NCBI RefSeq assembly: GCF_000282055.1
Contig: NZ_AKJZ01000027.1
Coordinates: 1-64,000 of the forward strand
Length of the DNA stretch: 64,000 bases
Direction: 5' to 3'
From: Flavobacterium sp. CF136
Lineage (GTDB): Bacteria; Bacteroidota; Bacteroidia; Flavobacteriales; Flavobacteriaceae
The translations under genes were made by a program, and so were the position numbers. Below, piece by piece: positions 51,419-61,847 of the stretch (position 1 is the first letter of the stretch; the number at the start of each line of letters is the position of its first letter). A model generated the notes under the pieces. That model did not search any database. It was not told where the DNA came from and saw nothing but the letters and a program-made list of their open reading frames with translations.

Positions 51419-53620
51419 ATGTTTAATTATTCTGAAATCTTAAAAATAACCTTTACTATTTTTTGCATTAGTTTTCAGCTTACAGCGCAAAAAATCAATC
51501 CAAAAGAAGTTTTACGTCTTGAAAAAGCTGCACAGCAGGTAAACATAATTCGGGACAATTGGGGAATTCCGCATATTTACGGAAAAACGGATGCAGATGC
51601 CGTTTTTGGTCTGCTGTATGCGCAATGTGAAGATGATTTTAAACGGATTGAAATGAATTATATCGAAAAACTGGGCCGTCTTTCAGAAATTAAAGGACAA
51701 TCAGTTTTGTACAACGATTTGGAAATTCGCTTATTAATTGATGCTGAAGAAGCAAAATCAGACTACAAAAAAGCACCGCTTTGGCTTAAAAAACTATTAA
51801 ACAGCTATGCTGATGCGATTAATTTTTATTTATACAAACATCCTGAAATTAAACCCGCGCTTTTAACTCATTTTGAACCCTGGTTTCCGCTTTTATGGAC
51901 CGACGGAAGTATTGGTGCCATCAGCACTGCAGATCTTTCTACAGGAGAGCTCAAAACTTTTTATTCCGGTAACAATGATAAAGTAGCTTACACAGAAAGA
52001 GAAAAAAATGTGCAGACCGGTTCAAATGGATTTGCTTTTGCCCCATCAAAAACCGCTGACGGAAATTCGATTTTATATATTAATCCGCATACAACTTTCT
52101 ATTTCAGGCCCGAAGTTCAGGTTACAAGCGAGGAAGGTCTGAATGCTTACGGAGCCGTTACCTGGGGACAATTTTTTATTTATCAGGGATTCAATGAAAA
52201 TTGTGGCTGGATGCATACTTCCTCAAATGTTGATGTTGCCGATATGTATGCAGAAAAAATCAGCAATAAAAAAGGAAAATTATTCTATGAATTCGATAAC
52301 AAACTTCTACCGGTAATCGAAAAAGAAATCACAATAAACTATACGGAGAACGGAAAATTAATTCTAAAAAAATTCAAAACTTATTTTACCAACAACGGTC
52401 CGATTATGGCCAAACGTGACGGAAAATGGATTAGTCTAAAATCGATGAACCGCTCGATGAATAGTTTGATTCAGAGTTGGGTAAGAACAAAATCAAAGAG
52501 TTTTGATGATTATAAAAAAGCAATGGATTTGAAAGCCAATACTTCAAACAATACGGTTTATGGTGATAACAAAGGTAATATTGCGTACTGGCATGGTAAT
52601 TTTATTCCGATAAGGGATAAAACTTTCAATTGGTCAAAAGTTGTTGACGGATCAATATCTTCAACTCAATGGAAGGGTTTGCATGAAGTTGATGAAACTG
52701 TTCATCTATACAATCCTGTAAATGGCTGGCTTCAGAATTGCAATTCAACTCCTTACAGCGTTGCAGGCGAAAACAGCCCGAAAGAGGAAAATTACATTCC
52801 TTACATGGCACCGGACGGAGAAAATTTCAGAGGTATAAATGCCGTTCGAATTTTCAGCAAAGATGAAAAATATACTTTAGACAAAGTAATTGCTGACGGC
52901 TATGATTCTAAATTATCCATTTTTGAAATTCTGATTCCGGGTTTAATTTCTATTTTTGAAAAAAATATAAAACCCACAGATCCTGAATATACTGATTTGA
53001 TTGAGCCTGTTACACTTTTAAAAAATTGGGATTATTATGCTAAAGAAAATTCAGTTGCTACTACATTAGCCGTTGAATGGGCTTATAAACTAGATCCGAT
53101 TATTCAAAAAACATATATTGATGAAGGCGAACTTGATCAGGTAGAAAACACAAAACTTTTCGCTAAAAATGCAACGCCAAATCAAGTTATTCCACAATTG
53201 CAGACAGTCATAAAAGAATTAAAATCAAAATGGGGAACCTGGCAGGTAGCCTGGGGTGATGTAAATCGTTTTCAGCGTTCGAGTGGTGATATTGATTTAA
53301 AATACGATGATAATAAAACCAGTTTACCAATCGGTTTTGGTCCGGGTTCATGGGGAAGTCTTCCGTCTTTTAAAAGCAATTATCAAAATAATTCTAAAAA
53401 ACGTTATGGCTATAATGGCAATAGTTTTGTCTGTGCCGTTGAGTTTGGTCCAAGAATCAAAGCTAAGTCATTATTAGCCGGAGGAAATAGCGGTAACGTA
53501 AATTCGAAACACTTTTATGATCAGGCTGAAATTTATCAAAAAGGCCAATTTAAAGATGTTTTATTTTACAAAGAAGATGTCATAAAAAATGCCGAACGAA
53601 CTTATCATCCCGGCGAATAA
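51419..53620 (+). CDS. Penicillin acylase family Ntn hydrolase
   Basis: The 733-residue precursor has a signal peptide (to LTAQ), an alpha chain (VNIIRDNWGIPHIYGKTDADAVFGLLYAQCEDDF), and the autoprocessing site at QTGSNGFAFAPSK, with Ser202 as the N-terminal nucleophile of the beta chain. Family members cleave amide bonds in penicillins, acyl-homoserine lactones or other acylated compounds. The pairing with a cyanophycinase-like peptidase suggests turnover of an unusual amide or isopeptide; the actual substrate is unknown. A terminator follows. Confidence 0.9.
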   Translation: MFNYSEILKITFTIFCISFQLTAQKINPKEVLRLEKAAQQVNIIRDNWGIPHIYGKTDADAVFGLLYAQCEDDFKRIEMNYIEKLGRLSEIKGQSVLYNDLEIRLLIDAEEAKSDYKKAPLWLKKLLNSYADAINFYLYKHPEIKPALLTHFEPWFPLLWTDGSIGAISTADLSTGELKTFYSGNNDKVAYTEREKNVQTGSNGFAFAPSKTADGNSILYINPHTTFYFRPEVQVTSEEGLNAYGAVTWGQFFIYQGFNENCGWMHTSSNVDVADMYAEKISNKKGKLFYEFDNKLLPVIEKEITINYTENGKLILKKFKTYFTNNGPIMAKRDGKWISLKSMNRSMNSLIQSWVRTKSKSFDDYKKAMDLKANTSNNTVYGDNKGNIAYWHGNFIPIRDKTFNWSKVVDGSISSTQWKGLHEVDETVHLYNPVNGWLQNCNSTPYSVAGENSPKEENYIPYMAPDGENFRGINAVRIFSKDEKYTLDKVIADGYDSKLSIFEILIPGLISIFEKNIKPTDPEYTDLIEPVTLLKNWDYYAKENSVATTLAVEWAYKLDPIIQKTYIDEGELDQVENTKLFAKNATPNQVIPQLQTVIKELKSKWGTWQVAWGDVNRFQRSSGDIDLKYDDNKTSLPIGFGPGSWGSLPSFKSNYQNNSKKRYGYNGNSFVCAVEFGPRIKAKSLLAGGNSGNVNSKHFYDQAEIYQKGQFKDVLFYKEDVIKNAERTYHPGE

Positions 53621-53647
53621 TTTATTAACCTATAACATCCAAAATTT

Positions 53648-53680
53648 AAACCTCAGAAGAAATATCTTTTGAGGTTTTTT
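53648..53680 (+). terminator. Terminator after the acylase gene
   Basis: AACCTCA and TGAGGTT form a stem with a loop of about 16 bases containing AGAAATATCT, followed by six to seven T. Confidence 0.75.
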
Positions 53681-53722
53681 TGTAACATAATATTTCTGAT
53701 ATTTGTGTAAAATCGTCAAATT

Positions 53723-54496
53723 ATGAAAAAATCAACATTCTTATTTTTAGCTATCATCTTATTTTACAGCAACATGAATGCACAATTAAAACCCGTAAAA
53801 TACAATGATGGAAATCAGATTTTAAATGGACTATCGATAAAAGCTTCCAAAAAAAGCAATCACAATCCCGGGATTTTAATGCTTCCTGCCTGGAAAGGAA
53901 TCGATAATGCTTCTAAAGAAATTGCCCAGAATTTATCAAAATTGGGCTATACCGTTTTCATAGCTGATATATATGGTGAAGGAAATTATCCAAAAGACAA
54001 TGCAGAAGCAGGAAAACAAGCAGGTTTCTATAAAAAAAATTATGAAGCTTATCAGAAACGAATCAATTTAGCCCTGCAGGAATTAATTAAATCAGGTGCA
54101 AATGCTGATAATATTGTTGCTATAGGATATTGTTTTGGAGGAACGGGAGTTTTAGAAGCTGCACGCGGACATTTGAATGTGAAAGGAGTAGTTTCTTTTC
54201 ATGGAGGTTTAGGCAAAGATGCTTCACGTTCAACTGAACCTATTACAGCTAAAGTTTTAATTTGTCACGGAGCTGATGATCCAAATGTAAAAGCTGAAGA
54301 AATTACTGCTTTTCAGCAGGAAATGAGAGATACTAAAGCAGATTGGCAAATGATTTATTATGCAAATGCCGTACATTCTTTTACTAACCCTGAAGCAGGA
54401 AATGACAACTCAAAAGGAGCTGCTTATAATCCGGTAGCTGCAAAAAGATCATTCGAACACCTACAGCTTTTTCTGAGTGAAGTATTAAAAAAATAA
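53723..54496 (+). CDS. Dienelactone hydrolase family protein, exported
   Basis: An alpha/beta hydrolase of 257 residues with a signal peptide (MNAQ end). The triad is visible: Cys in AIGYCFGGTGVLEA, Asp in LICHGADDPNV and His in YANAVHSFTNP. Cys in the nucleophile elbow is typical of dienelactone hydrolases. The substrate is unknown, and secretion argues against the classical chloroaromatic pathway. Confidence 0.88.
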   Translation: MKKSTFLFLAIILFYSNMNAQLKPVKYNDGNQILNGLSIKASKKSNHNPGILMLPAWKGIDNASKEIAQNLSKLGYTVFIADIYGEGNYPKDNAEAGKQAGFYKKNYEAYQKRINLALQELIKSGANADNIVAIGYCFGGTGVLEAARGHLNVKGVVSFHGGLGKDASRSTEPITAKVLICHGADDPNVKAEEITAFQQEMRDTKADWQMIYYANAVHSFTNPEAGNDNSKGAAYNPVAAKRSFEHLQLFLSEVLKK

Positions 54497-54536
54497 AATC
54501 TAAAACAAACTAAACCAAAATCAACCAAAATTACAG

Positions 54537-55508
54537 ATGTCAAAAAGTACGATTAGAAAAGATAAAACGTGCCTGAATTGCCGGCATGTTGTTGATCAAA
54601 AATTTTGCCCAAATTGTGGGCAGGAAAACACAGACACCCGGAAAACGTTTCATCATTTATTTATTCATTTCTTTGAAGATTTGACGCATTACGAAAATGC
54701 CTTCTGGAAAACCATTCGAAATCTGCTTTTTAGGCCTGCTGCACTAACCAAAGAATATCTTTCAGGAAAAAGATTATCTTACCTTGCTCCTGTTCGCCTT
54801 TATATTTTTATAAGTTTTGTTACTTTTCTTTTAATTACTTTGTTCCCTGATAAAGTAAATGAAAACCTCGATAAGGCCGATAAAAAAATTTCTTCTAAAT
54901 TCGAAAAAAAAGATAAAAAGGTACATAAAGCTTTTAACCCCAATAAGCATTTTGAATTGACTCCGATGAAAGAAATCGACTCGATTCAGAAATATGGCAA
55001 GGAAGAGGACAAATTTTCAGGATTTGAATATTGGTTTTACGAAAAGGCTGTACATGTTACCGAGCATAATACTCAAAAAGAAATTATAGTAAAATTCATT
55101 GAATCCTTTATTCATAATATTCCCAAAATACTTTTCATCATAATGCCTTTCTTTGCCTTCTTTTTATGGATTTTTCATAACAAAAAGAAATGGTATTATT
55201 TTGATCACGGAATTTTTACGCTCCATTATTTTTCATTTTTACTTTTAATATTTCTCATCTTATTCATTACCAACAAAGTAATTGGATTATTTGGAGAAGA
55301 CAGTCCAATTGCATTTATTGCAGACTTATCTACTTTTGTTGGAATGATTTGGATGTTCTATTATTTTTATCCTGCGCATCACCGTTTTTATGGAGAGACC
55401 AGATTTGTTTCATTTGTTAAAAGTGTAATATTGTTCTTTATAAACTCCTTTTTTATTCTATTTTTACTTATACTTTATGTTCTGTACATATTCATCAATT
55501 TACACTAA
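54537..55508 (+). CDS. DUF3667 membrane protein with zinc ribbon
   Basis: The 323-residue protein starts with a zinc-ribbon pattern CLNCRHVVDQKFCPNCGQ (residues 13-30), then the conserved HHLFIHFFEDLTHYENAFWKTIRNLLFRPA and LAPVRLYIFISFVTFLL. Four to five membrane helices follow, most in the C-terminal half. This is the DUF3667 family of Bacteroidota, of unknown function. It lies 40 bp after the hydrolase gene and 7 bp before the peptidase gene, so it is likely in an operon with both. Confidence 0.85.
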   Translation: MSKSTIRKDKTCLNCRHVVDQKFCPNCGQENTDTRKTFHHLFIHFFEDLTHYENAFWKTIRNLLFRPAALTKEYLSGKRLSYLAPVRLYIFISFVTFLLITLFPDKVNENLDKADKKISSKFEKKDKKVHKAFNPNKHFELTPMKEIDSIQKYGKEEDKFSGFEYWFYEKAVHVTEHNTQKEIIVKFIESFIHNIPKILFIIMPFFAFFLWIFHNKKKWYYFDHGIFTLHYFSFLLLIFLILFITNKVIGLFGEDSPIAFIADLSTFVGMIWMFYYFYPAHHRFYGETRFVSFVKSVILFFINSFFILFLLILYVLYIFINLH

Positions 55509-55515
55509 TTAAAGA

Positions 55516-56532
55516 ATGAAAAAAATTATTATTCTATTACTAATTGTTTCTGCATTTTCATGTAAAAACACACAGTCGGCTGCTTCAAAAGATAATTCAG
55601 ATCCAACTAAATACATGAAGATCATTACTGCTGAAGATTTAAAAACGATGCTTTATGTTGTTGCTTCAGATGAAATGGAAGGTCGGGAAACTGGCTCAAA
55701 AGGACAGAAAAAAGCAGGACTTTATATGATTGAACAATACAAAAAAAATGATGTTGCATTTCCTAAAGGAGCAACAGATTATTACCAACATATTCCTGCA
55801 GCTTTTTTAAATGCAAGACGCAATGAAAACCTTCCTGATTCAGAAAATATCTGGGCTTATATTGAAGGTTCGGAAAAACCGGATGAAGTTTTGGTAATCT
55901 CTGCACATTATGATCACGTAGGAATAAAAAATGGAGAAGTTTATAACGGAGCTGACGATGATGGTTCTGGAACAGTAGCTGTATTAGAAATAGCAAAAGC
56001 ATTCGCAAAAGCAAAAAAAGACGGACACGGGCCTAAACGCTCTATCCTGTTTCTGCATGTTACCGGTGAAGAGCATGGCTTACACGGATCCCGTTATTAT
56101 TCTGAAAATCCATTATTTCCAATTGCAAATACAATCACTGATATCAATATCGACATGATTGGCCGTCGTGATGTTGAACATGCTAAAACAAACAATTATG
56201 TTTATGTAATTGGAGCTAACCGATTATCGACTGATTTACATAATGCAGTTGTCGCACAAAACGAAAAATATACCAAATTAGATTTAGATTTTAAATTTAA
56301 TGATCCCAAAGATCCGAATCATTTTTACGAGCGTTCTGATCATTATAACTTCGCAAAAAATGGTATTCCAGCTGTTTTCTTTTTTAATGGTGTTCACGAA
56401 GATTACCACGGAAAGGGTGATGAACCTCAAAAAATTGAATATGATGCTTTAACAAAAAGAGCGCAGCTTGCTTTTGTTGTTGCCTGGGATTTGGCAAACA
56501 GAGAGAACAGACCTGTGGTTGATAAAAAATAG
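55516..56532 (+). CDS. M28-family zinc aminopeptidase, lipoprotein
   Basis: A 338-residue lipoprotein (lipobox VSAFSC, Cys16) with the M28 zinc ligands in order: His in SAHYDHVG, Asp in GADDDGSGT, Glu pair in TGEEHGLHG, Asp in NIDMIGR, and His in HEDYHGKGDE. It would cleave N-terminal amino acids from peptides at the cell surface or periplasm. It follows the DUF3667 gene by 7 bp. Confidence 0.92.
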   Translation: MKKIIILLLIVSAFSCKNTQSAASKDNSDPTKYMKIITAEDLKTMLYVVASDEMEGRETGSKGQKKAGLYMIEQYKKNDVAFPKGATDYYQHIPAAFLNARRNENLPDSENIWAYIEGSEKPDEVLVISAHYDHVGIKNGEVYNGADDDGSGTVAVLEIAKAFAKAKKDGHGPKRSILFLHVTGEEHGLHGSRYYSENPLFPIANTITDINIDMIGRRDVEHAKTNNYVYVIGANRLSTDLHNAVVAQNEKYTKLDLDFKFNDPKDPNHFYERSDHYNFAKNGIPAVFFFNGVHEDYHGKGDEPQKIEYDALTKRAQLAFVVAWDLANRENRPVVDKK

Positions 56533-56676
56533 AGACTCTAAGTTGCTAAGATTCTAAGCTACTAAGTTTAAAAAAAGTAAAAAGGGATGAGTTAAAAAAC
56601 TATCCCTTTTATATTTATAGTAAACAATCTCAAAAATAAGATCCTTATACTTAGTGTCTCAGCGACTTAGAACCTT
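56530..56676. terminator. Bidirectional terminator and repeat between M28 gene and rho
   Basis: AAAAGGGAT (56580-56588) and ATCCCTTTT (56602-56610) form a stem with A and T runs on both sides, serving both convergent genes. It is flanked by ACTAAGTTGCT-type sequences that face each other (56534-56568 and 56650-56672), another intergenic dyad. Confidence 0.7.
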
Positions 56677-56679
56677 CCT

Positions 56680-58473
56680 TTAGTCATTCATAGAAATCAA
56701 AAACTCTTCGTTATTTCTGGTTTTTTTGAAACGATCATTTACAAAATCCATTGATTCTACCGGATTCATATCTGATAAATATTTACGCATAATCCACATT
56801 CTTTGTAACGTTTTCTCATCCAGTAATAAATCATCACGACGTGTACTTGATGACGTAAGATCGATTGCAGGGAAAATACGTTTGTTTGCAATTTTACGAT
56901 CCAATTGTAACTCCATATTACCGGTACCTTTAAACTCTTCAAAGATAACTTCGTCCATTTTAGAACCTGTTTCTGTCAATGCCGTTGCGATGATACTTAA
57001 TGAACCTCCATTTTCTACATTTCTTGCAGCTCCAAAGAAACGTTTTGGTTTTTGTAATGCATTCGCATCAACACCTCCACTTAAAACTTTACCGGAAGCA
57101 GGCTGAACCGTATTGTAAGCTCTTGCCAAACGTGTAATGGAGTCTAATAAGATAACAACATCGTGTCCGCACTCTACTAAACGTTTTGCTTTTTCAAGTA
57201 CAATATTGGCAATTTTTACGTGTTCTTGCGGCTCTCTGTCAAATGTCGAAGCAATAACTTCTCCTCTTACACTACGCTGCATATCTGTAACCTCTTCTGG
57301 ACGTTCATCAATCAAAAGAACAATTAAATAAACTTCAGGATGGTTGGCTGCTATAGCATTGGCAATGTCTTTTAGCAACATTGTTTTACCCGTTTTAGGC
57401 TGAGCGACAATCATACCACGCTGGCCTTTCCCTATCGGAGAAAATAAATCGATAATACGTGTTGAAACTGAACTGCCTTTTTCGGCTAATTTGAATTTTT
57501 CAGAAGGAAAAACCGGTGTTAAATGTTCGAAAGAAACTCTGTCACGAACTACTTGCGGATCGTGACCATTAATTTTCAATACACGAACCAAAGGGAAAAA
57601 TTTCTCGCCTTCTTTAGGAGGACGAACTACTCCTTTTACAGTGTCTCCTGTTTTTAAACCAAATAATCTGATTTGTGAAGTAGATAAATAAATATCATCC
57701 GGAGAAGCTAAATAATTATAATCTGATGAACGTAAGAATCCGTATCCGTCAGGCATCATTTCAAGAACACCTTCACTTTCAATAATTCCGTCAAACTCAA
57801 AGTCTGAATCCCTGAAATTATTTTTTTTATTTTTATGGTTTGGATTTTGGTTTCCGTTATTTCCATTCCCGTTTTGATTTGGATTCTGATTCGGGTTTTG
57901 GTTTGGATTCGGGTTTTTATTTTGATTCGGATTTATCTTTTTTACCGGAGCAGCTTGCTCAGTTTTTTCAGCTATTGGCGCAGGAGGAGTTACAGTTTCA
58001 ATTTCAGTTTCCCCAACTTGTTCAGAAGTTATTTCTTTTTCAGCTTCTTTTTCTTTTTGTATAGCGACTTTTTTCTCGTAAGCTGACTTATTAAATTTTA
58101 CAATTTTTGGTCCTTTCTTCTCTGACAACTTATTCTCAGAGATTTCTGTAACTTCCTGCACTTCCTTTGAAGCGGCCGGAATTTCATATTTTTCAGGAGC
58201 TTCCTCTACTTTATCAAATTCTAAAACAGGTGCATTTTTGCTAATGGCAGCTTTTTTTACAGGAACAATCCTCGCTCTTTTAGGTTTGTCATCAACTATT
58301 TCCGCATCGGCTACAGCACTAACTGGCGGTGCTACAGTCGATTCTTGATGTGCTAAAATCTGACTAATTAAAGTCTCTTTTTTAACGCCATTAAACTTTA
58401 TAGTTTTAGCTAACTTAGCTATTTCTTGAAGCTCAGAAAGCTTCATTTCTTTTAATGCAGAAATATCAAACAT
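56680..58473 (-). CDS. rho: Transcription termination factor Rho
   Basis: The 597-residue protein has the Rho N-terminal helical domain ([16 protein letters not shown]), a long variable insert, the RNA-binding cold-shock-like domain ([21 protein letters not shown]), and the ATPase with Walker [25 protein letters not shown] and [20 protein letters not shown]. The insert (about 40-225) is acidic and basic by turns and ends in a 35-residue Asn/Pro/Gln-rich run. It is much longer than the 419-residue E. coli protein, which is common in Bacteroidota. Confidence 0.96.
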   Translation of the reverse strand: MFDISALKEMKLSELQEIAKLAKTIKFNGVKKETLISQILAHQESTVAPPVSAVADAEIVDDKPKRARIVPVKKAAISKNAPVLEFDKVEEAPEKYEIPAASKEVQEVTEISENKLSEKKGPKIVKFNKSAYEKKVAIQKEKEAEKEITSEQVGETEIETVTPPAPIAEKTEQAAPVKKINPNQNKNPNPNQNPNQNPNQNGNGNNGNQNPNHKNKKNNFRDSDFEFDGIIESEGVLEMMPDGYGFLRSSDYNYLASPDDIYLSTSQIRLFGLKTGDTVKGVVRPPKEGEKFFPLVRVLKINGHDPQVVRDRVSFEHLTPVFPSEKFKLAEKGSSVSTRIIDLFSPIGKGQRGMIVAQPKTGKTMLLKDIANAIAANHPEVYLIVLLIDERPEEVTDMQRSVRGEVIASTFDREPQEHVKIANIVLEKAKRLVECGHDVVILLDSITRLARAYNTVQPASGKVLSGGVDANALQKPKRFFGAARNVENGGSLSIIATALTETGSKMDEVIFEEFKGTGNMELQLDRKIANKRIFPAIDLTSSSTRRDDLLLDEKTLQRMWIMRKYLSDMNPVESMDFVNDRFKKTRNNEEFLISMND

Positions 58474-58631
58474 GAATGTTCTATGAATTTAATTATTTTA
58501 ACGGAAATATTGTAAAAAGAATAGGTAGATTATTATTTTGAATTGACCGCAGTATGAAGTGCTTACGGTATTATGATGCAATAATACGAATAAAATTTTA
58601 TCATACAATAGTATTTATAAAAAAGAAAATA

Positions 58632-58639
58632 TATTTTTG
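58632..58639 (+). promoter_or_regulatory. -7 box before the DUF4293 gene
   Basis: TATTTTTG matches TAnnTTTG 17 bp before the ATG at 58657. I see no good TTTG at the -33 spacing. Confidence 0.4.
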
Positions 58640-58656
58640 TAAAACAAATTCAGATC

Positions 58657-59070
58657 ATGATACAGCGAATTCAAACTATATATTTACTCCTTACCTTTTT
58701 AATTACAGGTGTTTTATTATTTTTTATTCCACTTTGGACATTAAATACAGGTAAAGCATTTTATTTTATGCAGGACCAGGTTTACACCGTTTTATTAGGT
58801 TTAAGTACAATGCTAACTGTTATCAGTATTATTTCATACAAAAAAAGACAAAATCAGTTTGTCATGGGCAGACTGAACATCATATTAAATTTAATTTTAT
58901 TAGGATTATTTGTATATCGGTCACTAAATTTATCTGGAGAAGCAGTTACTGTTTCTGAGAAAGGTATTGGGATGTTTCTTCCTATTGTTGCTATCGTATT
59001 ATTAGTTTTAGCTAATAAGGCCATCAAAAAGGACGAAGATCTTGTAAAATCTGTAGATCGTTTGAGATAA
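58657..59070 (+). CDS. DUF4293 membrane protein
   Basis: A 137-residue protein with four hydrophobic helices. It begins MIQRIQTIYLLLTFLITGVLLFFIPLWTL, characteristic of the DUF4293 family found beside rho in Bacteroidota. No function is known. A terminator with CCCG stem follows. Confidence 0.85.
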   Translation: MIQRIQTIYLLLTFLITGVLLFFIPLWTLNTGKAFYFMQDQVYTVLLGLSTMLTVISIISYKKRQNQFVMGRLNIILNLILLGLFVYRSLNLSGEAVTVSEKGIGMFLPIVAIVLLVLANKAIKKDEDLVKSVDRLR

Positions 59071-59099
59071 ACCTATAAACTTAATTTATTGCGCGAAGG

Positions 59100-59128
59100 A
59101 AACCCGGATATTATATTCGGGTTTTTTT
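59100..59128 (+). terminator. Terminator after the DUF4293 gene
   Basis: AAACCCGGATAT and TATTCGGGTTT pair around TTA, followed by seven T. Confidence 0.8.
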
Positions 59129-59223
59129 GTGAAAATTTCACTATATTTACCACTAAACATATAAAAATCAACATTTAATAGGCAGATTTTTATAAATTTG
59201 TTTAAAGTTATTTTAATTTATTT

Positions 59224-59886
59224 ATGACACATAAAATACGAATACACCTCGCCGATGACCATTTAGTACTCATTGATGGATTAACAAATTTATTAAGTAC
59301 TGTTTCTGAATTCGAAATTGTAGGCTCATCCAATAATGGTCTGAATATTTTTGATGAAGTAACTGCTAATAATGCCCATATATTAGTACTAGACCTTAGT
59401 ATGCCTGAAAAAGACGGAATTGAAGTCTTAAAAGAATTCAATCAAAAAGGATATCCTTGCAAAGTTATTATTTTATCCAGCTATGATGATTTAAAAATCA
59501 TCAGAGAAGTAATGAATTTAGGCGCCAGTGGATATCTGACGAAAAAATGTGCCGGAGAAAACATAATTGAAGCTATTGAAGTTGTTAATCAGGGAGAAGA
59601 ATATTTTTGCAACTCGGTTAGAGAGAAAATTTTTAACACATTTGCAGAAAATAATCCTAAATCAAATAAAACTATTATTCCTGAAAACTCCATATTAACT
59701 TGCCGTGAATTAGAAATTGTTACCTTAATTTCACTTGAATACAGCGGGAAAGAAATCAGTGAGCAATTATTCATCAGTACCAATACGGTAGAAACTCACC
59801 GTAAAAATATTATGAAAAAATTGCAAACAAAAAACACTATTGGTTTGGTTAAATATGCTATAAAAAACAATTTAATAAAATCTTAA
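59224..59886 (+). CDS. LuxR-type response regulator
   Basis: The 220-residue protein has a receiver domain (IRIHLADDHLVLIDGL, phosphoacceptor Asp in ILVLDLSMPEKDG, Lys in GYLTKKCAGEN) and a LuxR/NarL helix-turn-helix (LTCRELEIVTLISLEYSGKEISEQLFISTNTVETHRKNIMKKL). A -7 box TAAATTTG lies at 59193-59200. The sensor kinase 268 bp downstream is the likely partner. Targets are unknown. Confidence 0.92.
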   Translation: MTHKIRIHLADDHLVLIDGLTNLLSTVSEFEIVGSSNNGLNIFDEVTANNAHILVLDLSMPEKDGIEVLKEFNQKGYPCKVIILSSYDDLKIIREVMNLGASGYLTKKCAGENIIEAIEVVNQGEEYFCNSVREKIFNTFAENNPKSNKTIIPENSILTCRELEIVTLISLEYSGKEISEQLFISTNTVETHRKNIMKKLQTKNTIGLVKYAIKNNLIKS

Positions 59887-60154
59887 AAGATCTTTTTTCA
59901 CTACTTATTTACAATTTACCACACTATTTTCATCGATTTACAGCAGAACCTATTCAAAGATAAAATTCCTTTTTACAATATTTAACAAAATTAACCGTTA
60001 AATTCCTATTATTACACCTTAAAAAAAGCATAGCTAATAATTTATAATTTAAAACTAAAACAATTTTATAAAAAAAATCAACATAACATAAAAAAGACTT
60101 ATGTATTTGATTTTAAAAATATTAAACTGTAATTTTACCCGCTAATTTTTCTAT

Positions 60155-61846
60155 ATGTCCGTTTTTCGCCACTTAATGACTTTTACATTTTTAATGCTGC
60201 TATTTTGCATTCCGGTCAATGGCCAAAAAAAAAATCTTAATGAAAAAGAGCTGTTAAAACTTTATAAAGAATCTACTGCAAACTATAAAAATGGCAAATA
60301 TGAGGAGTCTTTGATACAGGCAAGACTACTTTTAAATTATTCCATCCTCTCTCAGAATGATTATCAAATTTCAAAAGCCTACAATATTATTGCAGCTAAT
60401 TTTGATGAATTATTAGAACCTGAAAAAGCTTTATATTACTACAAAAAGAGTTTAATATATGCTGAAAATTCTAACAATCTGGAACTTCAAAACTGGATTT
60501 ACAACAATATCGGTAATATCTATTGTTTTGATAAAAAGCGATACGAAAAAGGAATTTCGTATTATATAAAGTCATTATATTTCAGCAGAGCTACAAAAGA
60601 TTCATCGCAAATTTTTTTTACTAAACTTAATATTGCATGGGCATATTTTGATATTGGAGGTTTCTCTGATGGTTATCCCTATTTAAAATTCATCAATAAA
60701 CACAACAAAAAGTATGGTCTTGAATCTACTTCTGCTATTACCTATATGCTTAATGGAATGTATAATGGACATAAAAAAGACTATCAAAAAGCGGATTACA
60801 ACTTTAAAAAAGCAATTGAAAGTGCCATAAAATATGAAGAAAAAGAAGATTTATCATTTGCGCATCAGGAATATTCAAAATTTTTATCCAAAAACGGTAA
60901 TTATAAAGAAGCTTACAAAAACTTAAATAAATATAATCAATTAAAAGAAGAGATTACTCTTGAAGATAAAGCAATAAAAGCGAAAGTGGCAGGAATTAAT
61001 CTTGACATTGATGAATACAAACGTGAAATTGACAGAATAGGAATCCTAAATAAAAACAAGGAAAAATTATTTCATTCTGAAAAACTCCGCAACCAAAAAA
61101 TGCTAAGCATCATTATGTCCTTATTTGCTATTAGTACAATCTTATTCTACTTCTTCTATCAAAACACAAAACTTAAACAAAAAAATAAAATTAAAAATAT
61201 TGAGAATAAAATTCATCAAAATATAATCAATGCCAGCATTGATGGCCAGGAAAATGAAAGAAAAAAAATCGCCTTGTTTTTGCATGATACCATCAGCGCT
61301 TCCTTATCATCAGCAGGAATGCATTTAAATGTTTTTTTATCCCAATACAGCAGCCTCCCCGATGAAATTATAAAAACAAAATTTATTTTAGATGAAACCC
61401 ATGATAAAGTAAGAGACCTTTCTCACGATCTTCTTCCTACTTTACTGGTGCGTTTTGGATTATTATATGCCTTGGATGATTTATGTGAAAAATATTCAAA
61501 TTCAACATTACATTTTGAATACATGAACACAATTCCAATTAAAAAAAGATATACAGAAAAATTCGAAACCCGAATCTACTTTATCATTTCAGAGCTTTTA
61601 AATAATATTATCAAGCACAGTTTAGCTGATAGGGCAGAAGTTTCATTAACAGAAAACAATAATGAGTTAATTGTTGAAATTAATGATAATGGAAAAGGGT
61701 TCGATATCAATAAATTTAATTTTGTGGAAGGATTTGGACTCAACCAGATTAAAGCAAGGATAAATTATATGAATGGCAGTTTTAATGTAAAGTCAAAAAT
61801 AAATCATGGTACCTCAATAAAAATAATTGTCCCTCTAAATAGTTAA
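60155..61846 (+). CDS. TPR-containing HisKA_3-type sensor kinase
   Basis: The 563-residue protein has a signal peptide (to VNG), a periplasmic TPR array (about 30-270, with GKYEESLIQARLLLNYS and EPEKALYYYKKSLIYAEN repeats), a membrane helix (about 312-332), and a NarL-type kinase: phosphoacceptor His in KIALFLHDTISASLSSAG and ATP-binding domain with ISELLNNIIKHSLADRA and DNGKGFDI. It would phosphorylate the response regulator upstream. The TPR sensor suggests detection of a protein or peptide ligand. Confidence 0.92.
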   Translation: MSVFRHLMTFTFLMLLFCIPVNGQKKNLNEKELLKLYKESTANYKNGKYEESLIQARLLLNYSILSQNDYQISKAYNIIAANFDELLEPEKALYYYKKSLIYAENSNNLELQNWIYNNIGNIYCFDKKRYEKGISYYIKSLYFSRATKDSSQIFFTKLNIAWAYFDIGGFSDGYPYLKFINKHNKKYGLESTSAITYMLNGMYNGHKKDYQKADYNFKKAIESAIKYEEKEDLSFAHQEYSKFLSKNGNYKEAYKNLNKYNQLKEEITLEDKAIKAKVAGINLDIDEYKREIDRIGILNKNKEKLFHSEKLRNQKMLSIIMSLFAISTILFYFFYQNTKLKQKNKIKNIENKIHQNIINASIDGQENERKKIALFLHDTISASLSSAGMHLNVFLSQYSSLPDEIIKTKFILDETHDKVRDLSHDLLPTLLVRFGLLYALDDLCEKYSNSTLHFEYMNTIPIKKRYTEKFETRIYFIISELLNNIIKHSLADRAEVSLTENNNELIVEINDNGKGFDINKFNFVEGFGLNQIKARINYMNGSFNVKSKINHGTSIKIIVPLNS

Positions 61847-61847
61847 G

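Noticed and set aside
57830..57935. Non-coding tandem repeat or CRISPR-like array
   Set aside because: It lies in frame inside rho and encodes the Asn-rich insert.
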